From positions 20,535 through 84,534 of the forward strand of contig JASCOA010000003.1 of the NCBI GenBank assembly GCA_029959365.1: a DNA stretch of 64,000 nucleotides. The letters are read 5' to 3'. Under the pieces are notes generated by a model. The model was not told where the DNA came from. It made no database searches and worked only from the letters and a program-made list of their open reading frames with translations. This stretch comes from Microbacteriaceae bacterium PS02343 (GTDB taxonomy: Bacteria; Actinomycetota; Actinomycetes; Actinomycetales; Microbacteriaceae). Each line of letters starts with the position of its first letter. The stretch's first letter is position 1. Positions 26,367 through 34,600 of this stretch are shown one piece after another. The translations under genes were made by a program, and so were the position numbers.

Positions 26367-27191
26367 GTGGCCAAGCACTACCGCCCCACCAAGCCGACCG
26401 ACCCCCGCGTGCTGACCGCGCAGCTCGTGCGCCGCACCGGCGTGAGCCCCAACCTGGTGCGGGTGACCCTCGGCGGCCCGGGCCTCGAGCACTTCACCCC
26501 GCTCGGCTACGACCAGTGGTTCCGCATGTTCCTGCCGCGCGAGGGCCAGGACCAGCTGCGCCTGCCCAGCCGCACGAGCGGCCTCTGGTACGCGCAGTAC
26601 CTGACGACGCCGAAGTCCGCCCGGCCCCTCGTGCGCAATTACACGGTGCGCGCGTTCCGCGCCGCCGGCGAGAGCGGCGGCCCGGAGCTCGACATCGACT
26701 TCGTGCTGCACGACGAGCACGCCGGTCCCGCCGGTACCTGGGCGGCGGAGGCGCCGATCGGCAGCGAGGTCGGCATCCTCGACCAGGGCCTGAGCTTCGA
26801 TCCGGCACACGGCGCCGAGCACGTCGTGATCGTCGCCGACGAGTCGGGCCTGCCGGCCGCGCTCGGCGTGCTCGCCTCGCTGCCGCGCGACGCCCGGGTC
26901 GAGGCCTTCATCGAGATCCCCGGCGTCGAGGACGAGCAGCCGATCGAGCTCGGCGAGCGCATGCGCGTGCACTGGCTGCCACGAGCGGATGCGCACGCGA
27001 AGCCCGGCGAGCTGGCCCTGGAGACCCTGCGCGCGGCCGCGCTCCCGAGCGGACGCGGCTACGCCTTCGTCGTCGGCGAGCAGTCCCTGCCCGTCGGCGC
27101 GCGACGCCACCTCGTCAACGAGGCCGGCTGGGACAAGTCCGACGTCACCTTCGTGGGCTACTGGCGCCAGGGCGCCGCGTACATGGGCTGA
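26367..27191 (+). CDS. Siderophore-interacting protein (ferric-siderophore reductase, SIP family)
   Basis: A 274-residue flavoprotein. The N-terminal FAD-binding barrel carries RNYTVRAF, the R-x-Y-T/S FAD motif. The C-terminal NAD(P)H-binding part includes VVIVADESGLPAA, and the typical C-terminus VTFVGYWRQGAAYMG closes the protein. SIP enzymes reduce Fe(III)-siderophores in the cytosol to release iron. The GTG at 26367 has GAGGAG 4 nt upstream. The DtxR/IdeR-like box just upstream supports induction at low iron. No siderophore transport or synthesis genes are adjacent. Confidence 0.93.
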   Translation: MAKHYRPTKPTDPRVLTAQLVRRTGVSPNLVRVTLGGPGLEHFTPLGYDQWFRMFLPREGQDQLRLPSRTSGLWYAQYLTTPKSARPLVRNYTVRAFRAAGESGGPELDIDFVLHDEHAGPAGTWAAEAPIGSEVGILDQGLSFDPAHGAEHVVIVADESGLPAALGVLASLPRDARVEAFIEIPGVEDEQPIELGERMRVHWLPRADAHAKPGELALETLRAAALPSGRGYAFVVGEQSLPVGARRHLVNEAGWDKSDVTFVGYWRQGAAYMG

Positions 27192-27220
27192 GCCCTGTCC
27201 TCGTCGCGAGCCCGTTGCGC

Positions 27221-27640
27221 TCAGTCGTCGGCGATCAGGCGCTTGCCCAGGCCCGCCGCGTGGTCGCCCGAGTAGCCCCAGCGCTCGTAGCGCTCGACGA
27301 GCGCATCGTTGCCCTCGCGCACCTGCACGTTGAGCTTCGGGCAGCCGAGGTCGGTGAGCAGCCGCTCGACCTCGGCCAGCAGCGCGGTACCGCGGCCGCC
27401 GCCCTGCAGAGCGGGGTCCACTGCGAAGTAGTAGAGCCAGCCGCGGTGGCCGTCGTAACCGGCCATGGCGGTCGCGACGACGCATCCGCTCTCCTCGCCG
27501 ACCAGGAACAGCTCCGGCTGCACGCGCAGCTTGCGCTCGATGTCCTTGCGCGGGTCGTTCCACGGGCGGGTCAGGCCGGCGGCGTGCCAGAGGGCGACCA
27601 CCTGCTCGGCGTCGGCGAGATCGAAGGAGCGGATGCGCAT
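27221..27640 (-). CDS. GNAT acetyltransferase (YpeA-like)
   Basis: A 139-residue acetyltransferase. WLYYFAVDPALQGGGRGTALLAEVE contains the acetyl-CoA motif (here Q-G-G-G-R-G-T), and the N-terminal MRIRSFDLADAEQVVALWHAAGL with WNDPRKDIERKL is characteristic of YpeA-type proteins. The ATG at 27640 is preceded by CAGGAT and a 6-nt gap, the leaderless-type arrangement seen repeatedly in this window. Substrate unknown; it is convergent with the siderophore-interacting protein gene. Confidence 0.9.
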   Translation of the reverse strand: MRIRSFDLADAEQVVALWHAAGLTRPWNDPRKDIERKLRVQPELFLVGEESGCVVATAMAGYDGHRGWLYYFAVDPALQGGGRGTALLAEVERLLTDLGCPKLNVQVREGNDALVERYERWGYSGDHAAGLGKRLIADD

Positions 27641-28040
27641 CCGCCCATCCTGCCGCGCCCGGCGCCGCACCACTCGCACCCGGCCCCGATCACACGCATC
27701 GACCCGCGCCCATCCGTTCCGGTTTGAAGGAACTCCCGGCGTTCCAGTCCGTGCGGGGCTCGAGCGCCCCGGGCAGTGCGGGGAGACCTGCGGGCGAATC
27801 GCCTCGGACTCCTTCAGATCGGAAGGACGGCAGGTGGCAGGTGGCAGGCGGCAGGCGGCAGGCGGCAGACCGTGAGGCAGGCAGCGCAGCAAGGCGGAGG
27901 GACGGCACGCTCCCGATTCGGAGGCGGGCGGATGCGGACCGCCGCCCAGACCGGGACCCGCGGTCCCCGGGTCGGCCGGGCCTGCATCCGCTCGGCCGAT
28001 CGGCGGATCGTGGAGCTCACCACGAACGAAGGAGCACCCC
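27641..28040. other. 400-bp intergenic region with a heptamer tandem repeat
   Basis: No supported gene lies between the divergent GNAT and SDR genes. The region contains a heptamer array (27829-27870), a GGGACC/GGTCCC stem (27953-27967) and partial copies of TGAAGGA/TCCTTCA near 27724 and 27810. The SDR ribosome-binding site is at its right end. Nothing else is recognised. Confidence 0.5.
27829..27870 (+). repeat. Six-copy 7-bp tandem repeat (GGCAGGT/GGCAGGC)
   Basis: Two GGCAGGT, three GGCAGGC and a final GGCAGAC unit follow head to tail. Period seven excludes a coding in-frame repeat; it is an intergenic microsatellite that could vary by slippage. Confidence 0.9.
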
Positions 28041-28793
28041 GTGCAGATCGACAGCAGCACCGTCTTCATCCCCGGCGCCACGAGCGGCATCGGCCTCGGC
28101 CTGGCCCTGCGCCTGCGGGCCGCCGGCAGCACCGTGATCGTCGGCGGCCGGCGCACCGAGCGCCTCGCGGCCATCGCGGCCGAGCACCCCGGCATCGGCA
28201 CCGTCGAGATCGACACCGCCGACCCGGCGTCCATCCTGCGGGCCCGCGACGAGGTCGTCGCCCGCCACCCGGAGCTCGACGCCGTCGTGCTCATGGCCGG
28301 CATCATGGAGGCCGAGGAGTTCAAGGACCCGTCCTCGCTCGAGATCGCCGAGCGCACGGTCGTCACGAATCTGCTCGGCCCCATCCGCCTCGTGCACGCC
28401 TTCCTGCCGCAGCTGCGCTCGCGCGGGTCGGCGACGATCGTGACCGTCAGCTCGGGCCTGGCCTCAGTGCCGCTCGCGGTCACGCCGACCTACAACGCCA
28501 CCAAGGCCGCCGTCCACTCGCTCAGCGAGACCCTGCGGGTGCAGCTCGAGACCACCGGCGTGCGGGTGGTCGAGCTCGTGCCGCCGGCGACGCAGACCGA
28601 CCTGATGGGCCTCAACGACAACCCCACGGCGCTGCCGCTCGAGGACTTCCTCGACGAGGTCATGGGCATCCTCGAGACGCAGCCCGAGGTCGCCGAGGTG
28701 CTCGTCGAGCGGGTGAAGTGGCAGCGGCACGCCGAGCGCGAGGGCCGCTACGACGAGGTCTTCGCGACGCTGAGCGCTCGCTACCGCGACTGA
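28041..28793 (+). CDS. SDR-family oxidoreductase (DltE-like)
   Basis: A 250-residue short-chain dehydrogenase. The cofactor motif is FIPGATSGIGLGLALRL (residues 9-25), where the usual T-G is P-G, as in DltE-like SDRs. The catalytic block is IVTVSSGLASVP plus YNATKAAVHSL with Tyr and Lys. GTG at 28041 has GAAGGAGC 5 nt upstream. The DltE name comes from similarity only; no dlt genes are nearby and the substrate is unknown. A bidirectional hairpin terminator follows at 28840-28867. Confidence 0.9.
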   Translation: MQIDSSTVFIPGATSGIGLGLALRLRAAGSTVIVGGRRTERLAAIAAEHPGIGTVEIDTADPASILRARDEVVARHPELDAVVLMAGIMEAEEFKDPSSLEIAERTVVTNLLGPIRLVHAFLPQLRSRGSATIVTVSSGLASVPLAVTPTYNATKAAVHSLSETLRVQLETTGVRVVELVPPATQTDLMGLNDNPTALPLEDFLDEVMGILETQPEVAEVLVERVKWQRHAEREGRYDEVFATLSARYRD

Positions 28794-28839
28794 CCGTCAC
28801 CCTTCGGCCGAGCGGATGCGCGGGGCCGGGTACGCGGAC

Positions 28840-28867
28840 GGGCCCGCGCCCCGAGGGGAGCGGGCCC
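28840..28867. terminator. Bidirectional hairpin terminator
   Basis: Arms at 28840-28852 and 28855-28867 pair over 13 positions with one G/A mismatch and a 2-nt loop, followed by TTG on the plus strand. It separates convergent SDR and helicase genes. Confidence 0.65.
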
Positions 28868-28881
28868 TTGCTGCTGCTGCG

Positions 28882-31092
28882 TTACTCGGCGTCCTTCGGC
28901 GCGACCTGCGCGGCGATCGACTCGATGAGCGCGTCGCCGGGGGTCGCGGGCACGAACTCGGCCTTGATCTCGGCGCGCTCGAGCAGCTCCTGTGTGCGGC
29001 GCTGGCGGTTGTGCGGCACCAGGGTGACGACGGTGCCCTCGCGACCGGCACGACCGGTGCGGCCGGAGCGGTGCAGGTACGTCTTGTACTCGTCCGGCGC
29101 ATCCGCCTGGATCACCAGGGTGATGTCGTCGACGTGGATGCCGCGGGCGGCGACGTCGGTGGCGACGAGCACGTTGACGCGTCCGCTGGTCAGCAGGCCC
29201 AGGTTGCGCGTGCGGCGCGCCTGGTTGAGGTCGCCGTGCAGGCTGACCGAGCGGATGCCCATGTCCTCCAGCTCGTCGGCCAGCTGCTCCGCGTAGGCGC
29301 GGGTGCGGGTGAAGACGAGCGACTTGGCGCCGCCCGAGACGAGGTCGCGGATGATCTCCGGCTTCGTGCCGCGGTCGACCACGAGCACGCGGTGGTCGAT
29401 CGTGGCGCTCGCCTGGTCCTCGCCGGCGACCTCGTGCACGGCCGGGTTCTCGAGGAACTCCTCGACCAGCTCGGCCACGCCCTTGTCGAGGGTCGCCGAG
29501 AAGAGCAGCTTCTGGCTGCCGCGCTGGGTCTCGCGCAGGATCTCCTGCACGGGCTCGAGGAAGCCGAGGTCGCACATGAGGTCGGCCTCGTCGAGCACGG
29601 CGATCTTGACCTTCGAGAGGTCGAGCTGGCCGCGGCGGGCGAGGTCCTGCACGCGACCGGGGGTGCCGATCACGATGTCGACGCCGCGCTCGAGGGCGCC
29701 GAGCTGGCGACCGAAGGGCACGCCGCCGTAGATCTGGGTGGTGAAGAGGCCCACCGAGCGCGCGATGGGCTGCACGGTGCGGTCGATCTGCAGCGCCAGC
29801 TCGCGGGTCGGGGCCAGGATGAGGGCGCGCGGGCTGCGGCCGAACTCGCGGTCGCGACCGCCGCCGTTCTCCATGAGGCGCTCGACGAGCGGGGCGCCGA
29901 AGGCGATGGTCTTGCCGGAGCCGGTGCGGCCGCGGCCGAGCACGTCGCGGCCGGCGAGCACCTGCGGGATCGTGGCGGCCTGGATCGGGAACGGAGCGGA
30001 TGCGCCCAGCTCGGCGAGCTCGCGCACGATGTTGCCGCCGAGGCCGAGGTCGCCGAAGGTCACGCCCTCGACGTCGGCCGCCTGCACGGCCTGCGCCTCG
30101 AGGCGCTCGAGCACGACGTCGTCCTGGAAGGTGGGCTTGTGGGCGCCGAAGCCGCCCTCCGAGCCGTAGGTGCGCTCGGGGCGCTCCGTGCGCTCCGTGC
30201 GCGGGCGGTCGCCGTGCGTGCGGCGGGCGCCGCTGTCGCGCGGTGCCCACTCGGGGCGACTGCCGCGCTCGGCGCGGGGGCCGCGGTCGTCGGCGTCGAA
30301 GCGACGGGCGCGGTCCTCGCGGGCCGGGCGCTCGGCGCGGTCGAAGCTGCGGGGGGCGCGATCGTCGCGACCGCCGGCGGAGCCGCCACGGGCGGGACGC
30401 TCGTCGCGGCCGCCGAAGCCGCCGCGGGCCGGACGGTCGTCACGGGCCGGACGGTCCGAACGATCGAAGCTGCGCGGAGCACGGTCGTCGCGGCCTCCGT
30501 TGAAGCCACCGCGGGCCGGACGGTCGTCACGGGCCGGACGGTCCGAACGGTCAAAGCTGCGGGGCGCGCGATCGTCGCGACCACCGGCGAAACCGCCACG
30601 GGCGGGACGCTCATCGCGGCCGCCGAAGCCGCCACGGGCCGGACGGTCGTCACGAGCCGGACGGTCCGAACGATCGAAGCTGCGCGGAGCGCGATCGTCG
30701 CGACCGCCGGCGGAACCGCCACGGGCGGGGCGCTCGTCACGGCCGCCGAAGCCGCCGCGGTTCGGGCGCTCGTCGCGCGCGGGGCGCTCGAAACCGCGCT
30801 CCTCGGCGAAGCGGTCGTCACGGCGCTGCGAGCGGTCGTAGCGCGACTCGGCGGGCTTGGGCGCCCAATCGGGGCGGCCGTGGTCGCGCATCGGCTTGCG
30901 GTTGGACTCGCCGCGCACCGAGCGCGCGTCGCGGGCGGCGCGGTAGTCGCGGTCGTCGTTCGACCAGCGGTTCTTGCCGGGCGCCTCGTCCGTGCGGTGG
31001 CCGCGGTGCTTGGGGCTGCGGCTGCCGGCGGGGGTGCCGGTGCGGGGGTTGGGCTTGCGGGCGCTCGACGCGCCCTTCTTGTCGTAGGGCAT
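28882..31092 (-). CDS. DEAD-box RNA helicase with long RGG-type disordered N-terminus
   Basis: A 736-residue ATP-dependent RNA helicase. Residues 345-736 hold the two RecA folds: Q motif (PFPIQAATIPQVLAGRDVLG), Walker A (GRGRTGSGKT), PTREL, DEAD in AVLDEADLMCDLGF, SAT in FSATLD, and HRSGRTGRAGREG. Residues 1-330 are a basic disordered region with four repeats of R-D-D-R-A-P-R-S-F-D-R followed by R-G-G/P-A-R-G-G units. In known DEAD proteins such tails bind RNA and promote condensates; here usually a C-terminal feature, it is N-terminal. ATG at 31092. The upstream 346 bp may hold a long leader, as cold-inducible helicases often have. Confidence 0.94.
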   Translation of the reverse strand: MPYDKKGASSARKPNPRTGTPAGSRSPKHRGHRTDEAPGKNRWSNDDRDYRAARDARSVRGESNRKPMRDHGRPDWAPKPAESRYDRSQRRDDRFAEERGFERPARDERPNRGGFGGRDERPARGGSAGGRDDRAPRSFDRSDRPARDDRPARGGFGGRDERPARGGFAGGRDDRAPRSFDRSDRPARDDRPARGGFNGGRDDRAPRSFDRSDRPARDDRPARGGFGGRDERPARGGSAGGRDDRAPRSFDRAERPAREDRARRFDADDRGPRAERGSRPEWAPRDSGARRTHGDRPRTERTERPERTYGSEGGFGAHKPTFQDDVVLERLEAQAVQAADVEGVTFGDLGLGGNIVRELAELGASAPFPIQAATIPQVLAGRDVLGRGRTGSGKTIAFGAPLVERLMENGGGRDREFGRSPRALILAPTRELALQIDRTVQPIARSVGLFTTQIYGGVPFGRQLGALERGVDIVIGTPGRVQDLARRGQLDLSKVKIAVLDEADLMCDLGFLEPVQEILRETQRGSQKLLFSATLDKGVAELVEEFLENPAVHEVAGEDQASATIDHRVLVVDRGTKPEIIRDLVSGGAKSLVFTRTRAYAEQLADELEDMGIRSVSLHGDLNQARRTRNLGLLTSGRVNVLVATDVAARGIHVDDITLVIQADAPDEYKTYLHRSGRTGRAGREGTVVTLVPHNRQRRTQELLERAEIKAEFVPATPGDALIESIAAQVAPKDAE
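30307..30786 (-). repeat. Coding tandem repeats for the RGG/DDR region of the helicase
   Basis: Residues 103-262 are encoded by near-identical DNA units of about 90 to 125 bp (about 29 to 41 residues), with four copies of the RDDRAPRSFDR core. Nucleotide identity is high, so slippage and assembly collapse are both possible. Confidence 0.85.
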
Positions 31093-31438
31093 AGCTCTCT
31101 AACGGGGTGTGAATGCGCGTTGTACAGGCGGGAACGCGCTGCAACGACGCGGCACCCGGTCACCAGGGGAGTGACTCGTCAGCGACATGCTGACCGAAGG
31201 CCACTCGAACACACAGGATCCGCGGCGCATTCCGCGGCGTCGAGAGCCGACTTATCGACGATAGACCATCCCCCACCGAGAAGCTAGGCCGGCGTTCAGC
31301 TTCCGCTCGCGACTGCAGGCCGGGCCGTGGTGCGGCGGCGCGACAGATGCATGGTCGTACGGCCATGCATCTGTCGCTCCGGCATGCCGAGACGGCTCGG
31401 GGGCCGCGCGCGACGAGCAGCGAAGGGGGACGCGCGCC
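31093..31438 (-). other. 346-bp intergenic region: possible helicase mRNA leader
   Basis: No gene is supported. On the minus strand a TATCGT -10-like hexamer (31258-31263) sits inside CTATCGTCGATAAG, giving a possible leader of about 160 nt before the helicase ATG. A CCGCGG/CCGCGG stem with 6-nt loop lies at 31220-31237, and the RND-gene hairpin is at 31340-31377. Confidence 0.4.
31340..31377. terminator. Strong hairpin downstream of the RND permease gene
   Basis: CGACAGATGCATGG (31341-31354) pairs with CCATGCATCTGTCG (31363-31376); with the flanking bases and one G/T wobble the stem reaches about 18 bp. It lies 62 bp past the RND stop on the minus strand. No T-run is present. Confidence 0.55.
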
Positions 31439-34400
31439 TCAGACCGCCGAGGCCGCCTCGCGCTCGGCCCGCCGCGCAGCGCGGCGCTCGCGCGAGCCCT
31501 CGACGAGCGAGTAGAGCACCGGCAGCACCACGAGGGTCAGCGCCGTCGACGAGACGAGCCCGCCGATCACGACCACCGCGAGCGGCTGCGAGATGAAGCC
31601 GCCGTGGCCGGTGATGCCGAGCGCCATGGGGGTGAGCGCGAAGATCGTCGCCAGCGCGGTCATCAGGATCGGCCGCAGTCGACGGGTCGCGCCCTCGATG
31701 AGCGCCTCGCCCACCGGCAGCCCGCGCGAGCGGTACTGGTTGACGAGGTCGATGAGCACGATCGCGTTGGTCACGACGATGCCGACGAGCATGAGCACGC
31801 CGACGAGCGAGGCGACGCCGAGCGGGATGCCCGTGGCGATCTGCAGCAGCACCGCGCCGGTGGCCGCGAAGGGCACCGAGACGAGCAGCAGCAGGGGCTG
31901 CAGCAGGCTGCGGAACGTCGCCACCATCACGATGTAGACGATCAGGATGGCGATGAGCACCGCCAGCCCGAGCTGCGAGAAGGCGTCGGCCTGGTCGGCC
32001 GCCACGCCACCCAGCGAAGCGGATGCGCCGGCCGGCAGGTCCAGCCCGTCCAGCGCCTCCTGCACCTGCGTCGTCGCGGTGCCGAGGTCGGCGCCGTCGG
32101 GCGTCGCGGTGACGGTCGCCGTGCGCGCACCGCCGACGGTGGTCACGGAGGTGGGGCCGGTGGTCTCCTCGACGCTCGCGACGTCGCTGAGCGGCACGCC
32201 GGGCAGCAGCTCGAGCCCGCGCAGCTCCTCGGCCGTGGCCGGGGGCGCGTCGTCGACGAGGGTGATCGCCACGATCTGCTCGTCGATCTCGACCGAGCCG
32301 ACCTCCCGCGGCAGCAGCGACTGCCCGATGAGCCCGCCGACGGCGACCTCGCTCAGGCCGAGCCGCGCGGCGGCCTGGCGGTCGACCTCGACGGCGAGGT
32401 ACGGCTGCGCGGCGCCGAGGTTGCTGCTGGCCTGCAGCACGGCGTCGAGGCCGCTCACCGCGTCCAGCACCTGGTCGGAGGCCTCGCGCAGCTCCGCGTC
32501 CGTGGGCGCGGTGATCTCGACGGCCAGGTCGCTCGATCCGCCGAACCCGCTCGACGAGCCGATCGTGATCTCGCCGGGCAGGCCGTCGACGGCCTCGCGC
32601 ACGTCGTCCTGCAGCGCGGTCTGATCCGCGTCCTCATCCGTCGTCACCGAGTACTGCACGGTGTCGGCGCCGCCGCCCGCGCCGAACGCGGCCGCGATGG
32701 AGCTGCCGCCGCCGATGGTCACCTGCACGGTGGCGACGCCGGCGACGCCGGCGAGCGCCTCCTCGACGTCGGAGGCTGCGTCGGAGGCGGCGTCGAGCGA
32801 GGTGCCCGGCTCGAGCTGCTGGCTCACCGTGAGGGTGTTCTGGCCGCTGTCGCCGAGAAAGTTCGTGTTCATGAACGGCACCGCCGCGACCGTGCCGCCG
32901 AGCACGACGACGGCCGCGAGCAGGGTGACGACGGGGCGGCGCAGCGTGCCGCGCAGGATCGGCAGGTAGCCGCGCTGCAGGCGTCCGGGTGCCTCTTCGA
33001 CGGTGGCCGCGTGGGCGTGCCCCTTCGGGGCGCGCAGGAACCAGTACGCGAGCACCGGCACGATCGTGAGCGCCACGAGCAGCGAGGCGAGCAGCGCCAG
33101 CGAGGTCGTCAGCGCGAAGGGCCGGAACAGCTCGCCGGTGATGTCGCTGACGAAGGCGAGCGGCAGGAAGACGACCACCGTGGTGACGGTCGAGGCGGTG
33201 ATCGCGCCGGAGACCTCCTTGACCGCGGTGAGGATCGACGCCGCCCGGTCGGCGCCCGCGACGAGGTGCCGCTTGATGTTCTCGATCACCACGATGGAGT
33301 CGTCGACCACGCGCCCGATCGCGATCGTCAGCGCGCCGAGGGTCAGGATGTTGAGGCTGTAGCCGAGCCCCTGCATGCCGATGAAGGTGATCAGCACGCT
33401 GGTGGGGATCGAGATGGCCGTGACGATCGTGGAGCGCACCGACAGCAGGAACACCAGGATCACGATGATCGCGAAGACGAGGCCGAGCAGGCCCTCCACC
33501 GCGAGCGTCTCGATCGACTGCTCGATGTAGGGCGCCTGGTCGAAGACGGTCGTGATCGTTGCGCCGTCGAGCGCGTCGGCGATGCCGGGCAGCGCCTCGC
33601 CGACCAGGTTCGACACCTCGACGGTGTTCGCATCCGGGCTCTTGGTGATCGCGATGGTCAGCGCGTCCTCGCCGTCGACGCGGCTGAGCGCGGTCGCCGG
33701 TGCGTCCTGCAGCGAGACGGATGCGACGTCGCCGACCGTGAGGTCCGCTCCGATCAGCGGCAGCGCGCCGATGTCGTCGACGGAGGCGAGGCGCGCGCCG
33801 GTCTGCACGGCCAGGCTGCGGCCGTCCTCGGTGATCGTGCCGCCGGGCAGCAGCACGCCGTTCTGGTCGAGGGCGTCGGTGACGGCCTGCTCGGTGAGGC
33901 CCGCCTCGGCGAGCGCCGCGGGGTCGGGCACCACCTCGATCCGCTGCTCCGGGGCGCCGGCGATGGAGACCTGGCGCACGCCGTCGAGATCCTCGAGGGT
34001 CGGCACGGCGGTCACCTGCAGCCGCTCGAGCAGGTCGGGGTCGGAGCCGGAGATCGCGAGCTGCACGATCGGCAGGTCGTCGAGGCTGCCGGTGAGCACC
34101 TGGGGCTCCACGTCGGCGGGCAGCTGCGAGCCGATGCGGTTGATGGCCTGCTGCACGCGCTGCTCGGCCTGCGCGAGGTTGACCGAGTAGGCGAAGTCGG
34201 CGGTCACGATCGAGCTGCCGGTGCTCGAGGTCGACCCGGTGCCCTCGAGGTCGGCGACGCCGGCGACCGCCTGCTCGATGAGCACGCTGACGTCCTGGCT
34301 CACGACCTCGGGCGTCGCGCCCGGGTACGCCGTGATGATGGCGACCTGGGGGAACTGGATCGACGGCGCCAGCTCCTGCTTGAGGCTGGTCAGCGAGATG

Positions 34401-34480
34401 CCGCCGAACACGGCGACGGTGATGGTGACCAGCGCGATGAGCGCGCGGTTGGCCAGGCTGAGCTTGGCGAGCAGATGCAC
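31439..34480 (-). CDS. RND-family efflux permease (AcrB/HAE1 type)
   Basis: A 1013-residue inner-membrane transporter. One N-terminal helix (ANRALIALVTITVAVFGG), two large extracytoplasmic porter loops (about 40-330 and 540-820) and two blocks of five to six helices follow the RND plan. GRVVDDSIVVIENIKRH contains the paired Asp of the proton relay in helix 4. It should be a proton-driven exporter. No membrane-fusion or outer-membrane partner gene is adjacent, as expected in a monoderm. GTG at 34480 has AGGAG 5 nt upstream. Substrate unknown. Confidence 0.92.
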   Translation of the reverse strand: MHLLAKLSLANRALIALVTITVAVFGGISLTSLKQELAPSIQFPQVAIITAYPGATPEVVSQDVSVLIEQAVAGVADLEGTGSTSSTGSSIVTADFAYSVNLAQAEQRVQQAINRIGSQLPADVEPQVLTGSLDDLPIVQLAISGSDPDLLERLQVTAVPTLEDLDGVRQVSIAGAPEQRIEVVPDPAALAEAGLTEQAVTDALDQNGVLLPGGTITEDGRSLAVQTGARLASVDDIGALPLIGADLTVGDVASVSLQDAPATALSRVDGEDALTIAITKSPDANTVEVSNLVGEALPGIADALDGATITTVFDQAPYIEQSIETLAVEGLLGLVFAIIVILVFLLSVRSTIVTAISIPTSVLITFIGMQGLGYSLNILTLGALTIAIGRVVDDSIVVIENIKRHLVAGADRAASILTAVKEVSGAITASTVTTVVVFLPLAFVSDITGELFRPFALTTSLALLASLLVALTIVPVLAYWFLRAPKGHAHAATVEEAPGRLQRGYLPILRGTLRRPVVTLLAAVVVLGGTVAAVPFMNTNFLGDSGQNTLTVSQQLEPGTSLDAASDAASDVEEALAGVAGVATVQVTIGGGSSIAAAFGAGGGADTVQYSVTTDEDADQTALQDDVREAVDGLPGEITIGSSSGFGGSSDLAVEITAPTDAELREASDQVLDAVSGLDAVLQASSNLGAAQPYLAVEVDRQAAARLGLSEVAVGGLIGQSLLPREVGSVEIDEQIVAITLVDDAPPATAEELRGLELLPGVPLSDVASVEETTGPTSVTTVGGARTATVTATPDGADLGTATTQVQEALDGLDLPAGASASLGGVAADQADAFSQLGLAVLIAILIVYIVMVATFRSLLQPLLLLVSVPFAATGAVLLQIATGIPLGVASLVGVLMLVGIVVTNAIVLIDLVNQYRSRGLPVGEALIEGATRRLRPILMTALATIFALTPMALGITGHGGFISQPLAVVVIGGLVSSTALTLVVLPVLYSLVEGSRERRAARRAEREAASAV

Positions 34481-34600
34481 GGGTGCTCCTGGGAGTGGCG
34501 TCGGCGGGCGCCGCCCCTGCTGCGCCTCGTGCTCAGTATCGCGCGCCGTTGCTGCGCGCCGGCAGGGCGCATCCGCTCGTCCGCTGACGCGGTGCGCGGG

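Noticed and set aside
27816..27825. AGATCGGAAG, which equals the start of a common sequencing adapter
   Set aside because: Only ten bases match and the next bases differ, so residual adapter is not supported; flanking DNA looks normal.
27724..28137. Open frames over the intergenic region before the second SDR
   Set aside because: The frames pass through the heptamer array and low-complexity DNA, have no ribosome-binding site and show no family similarity.
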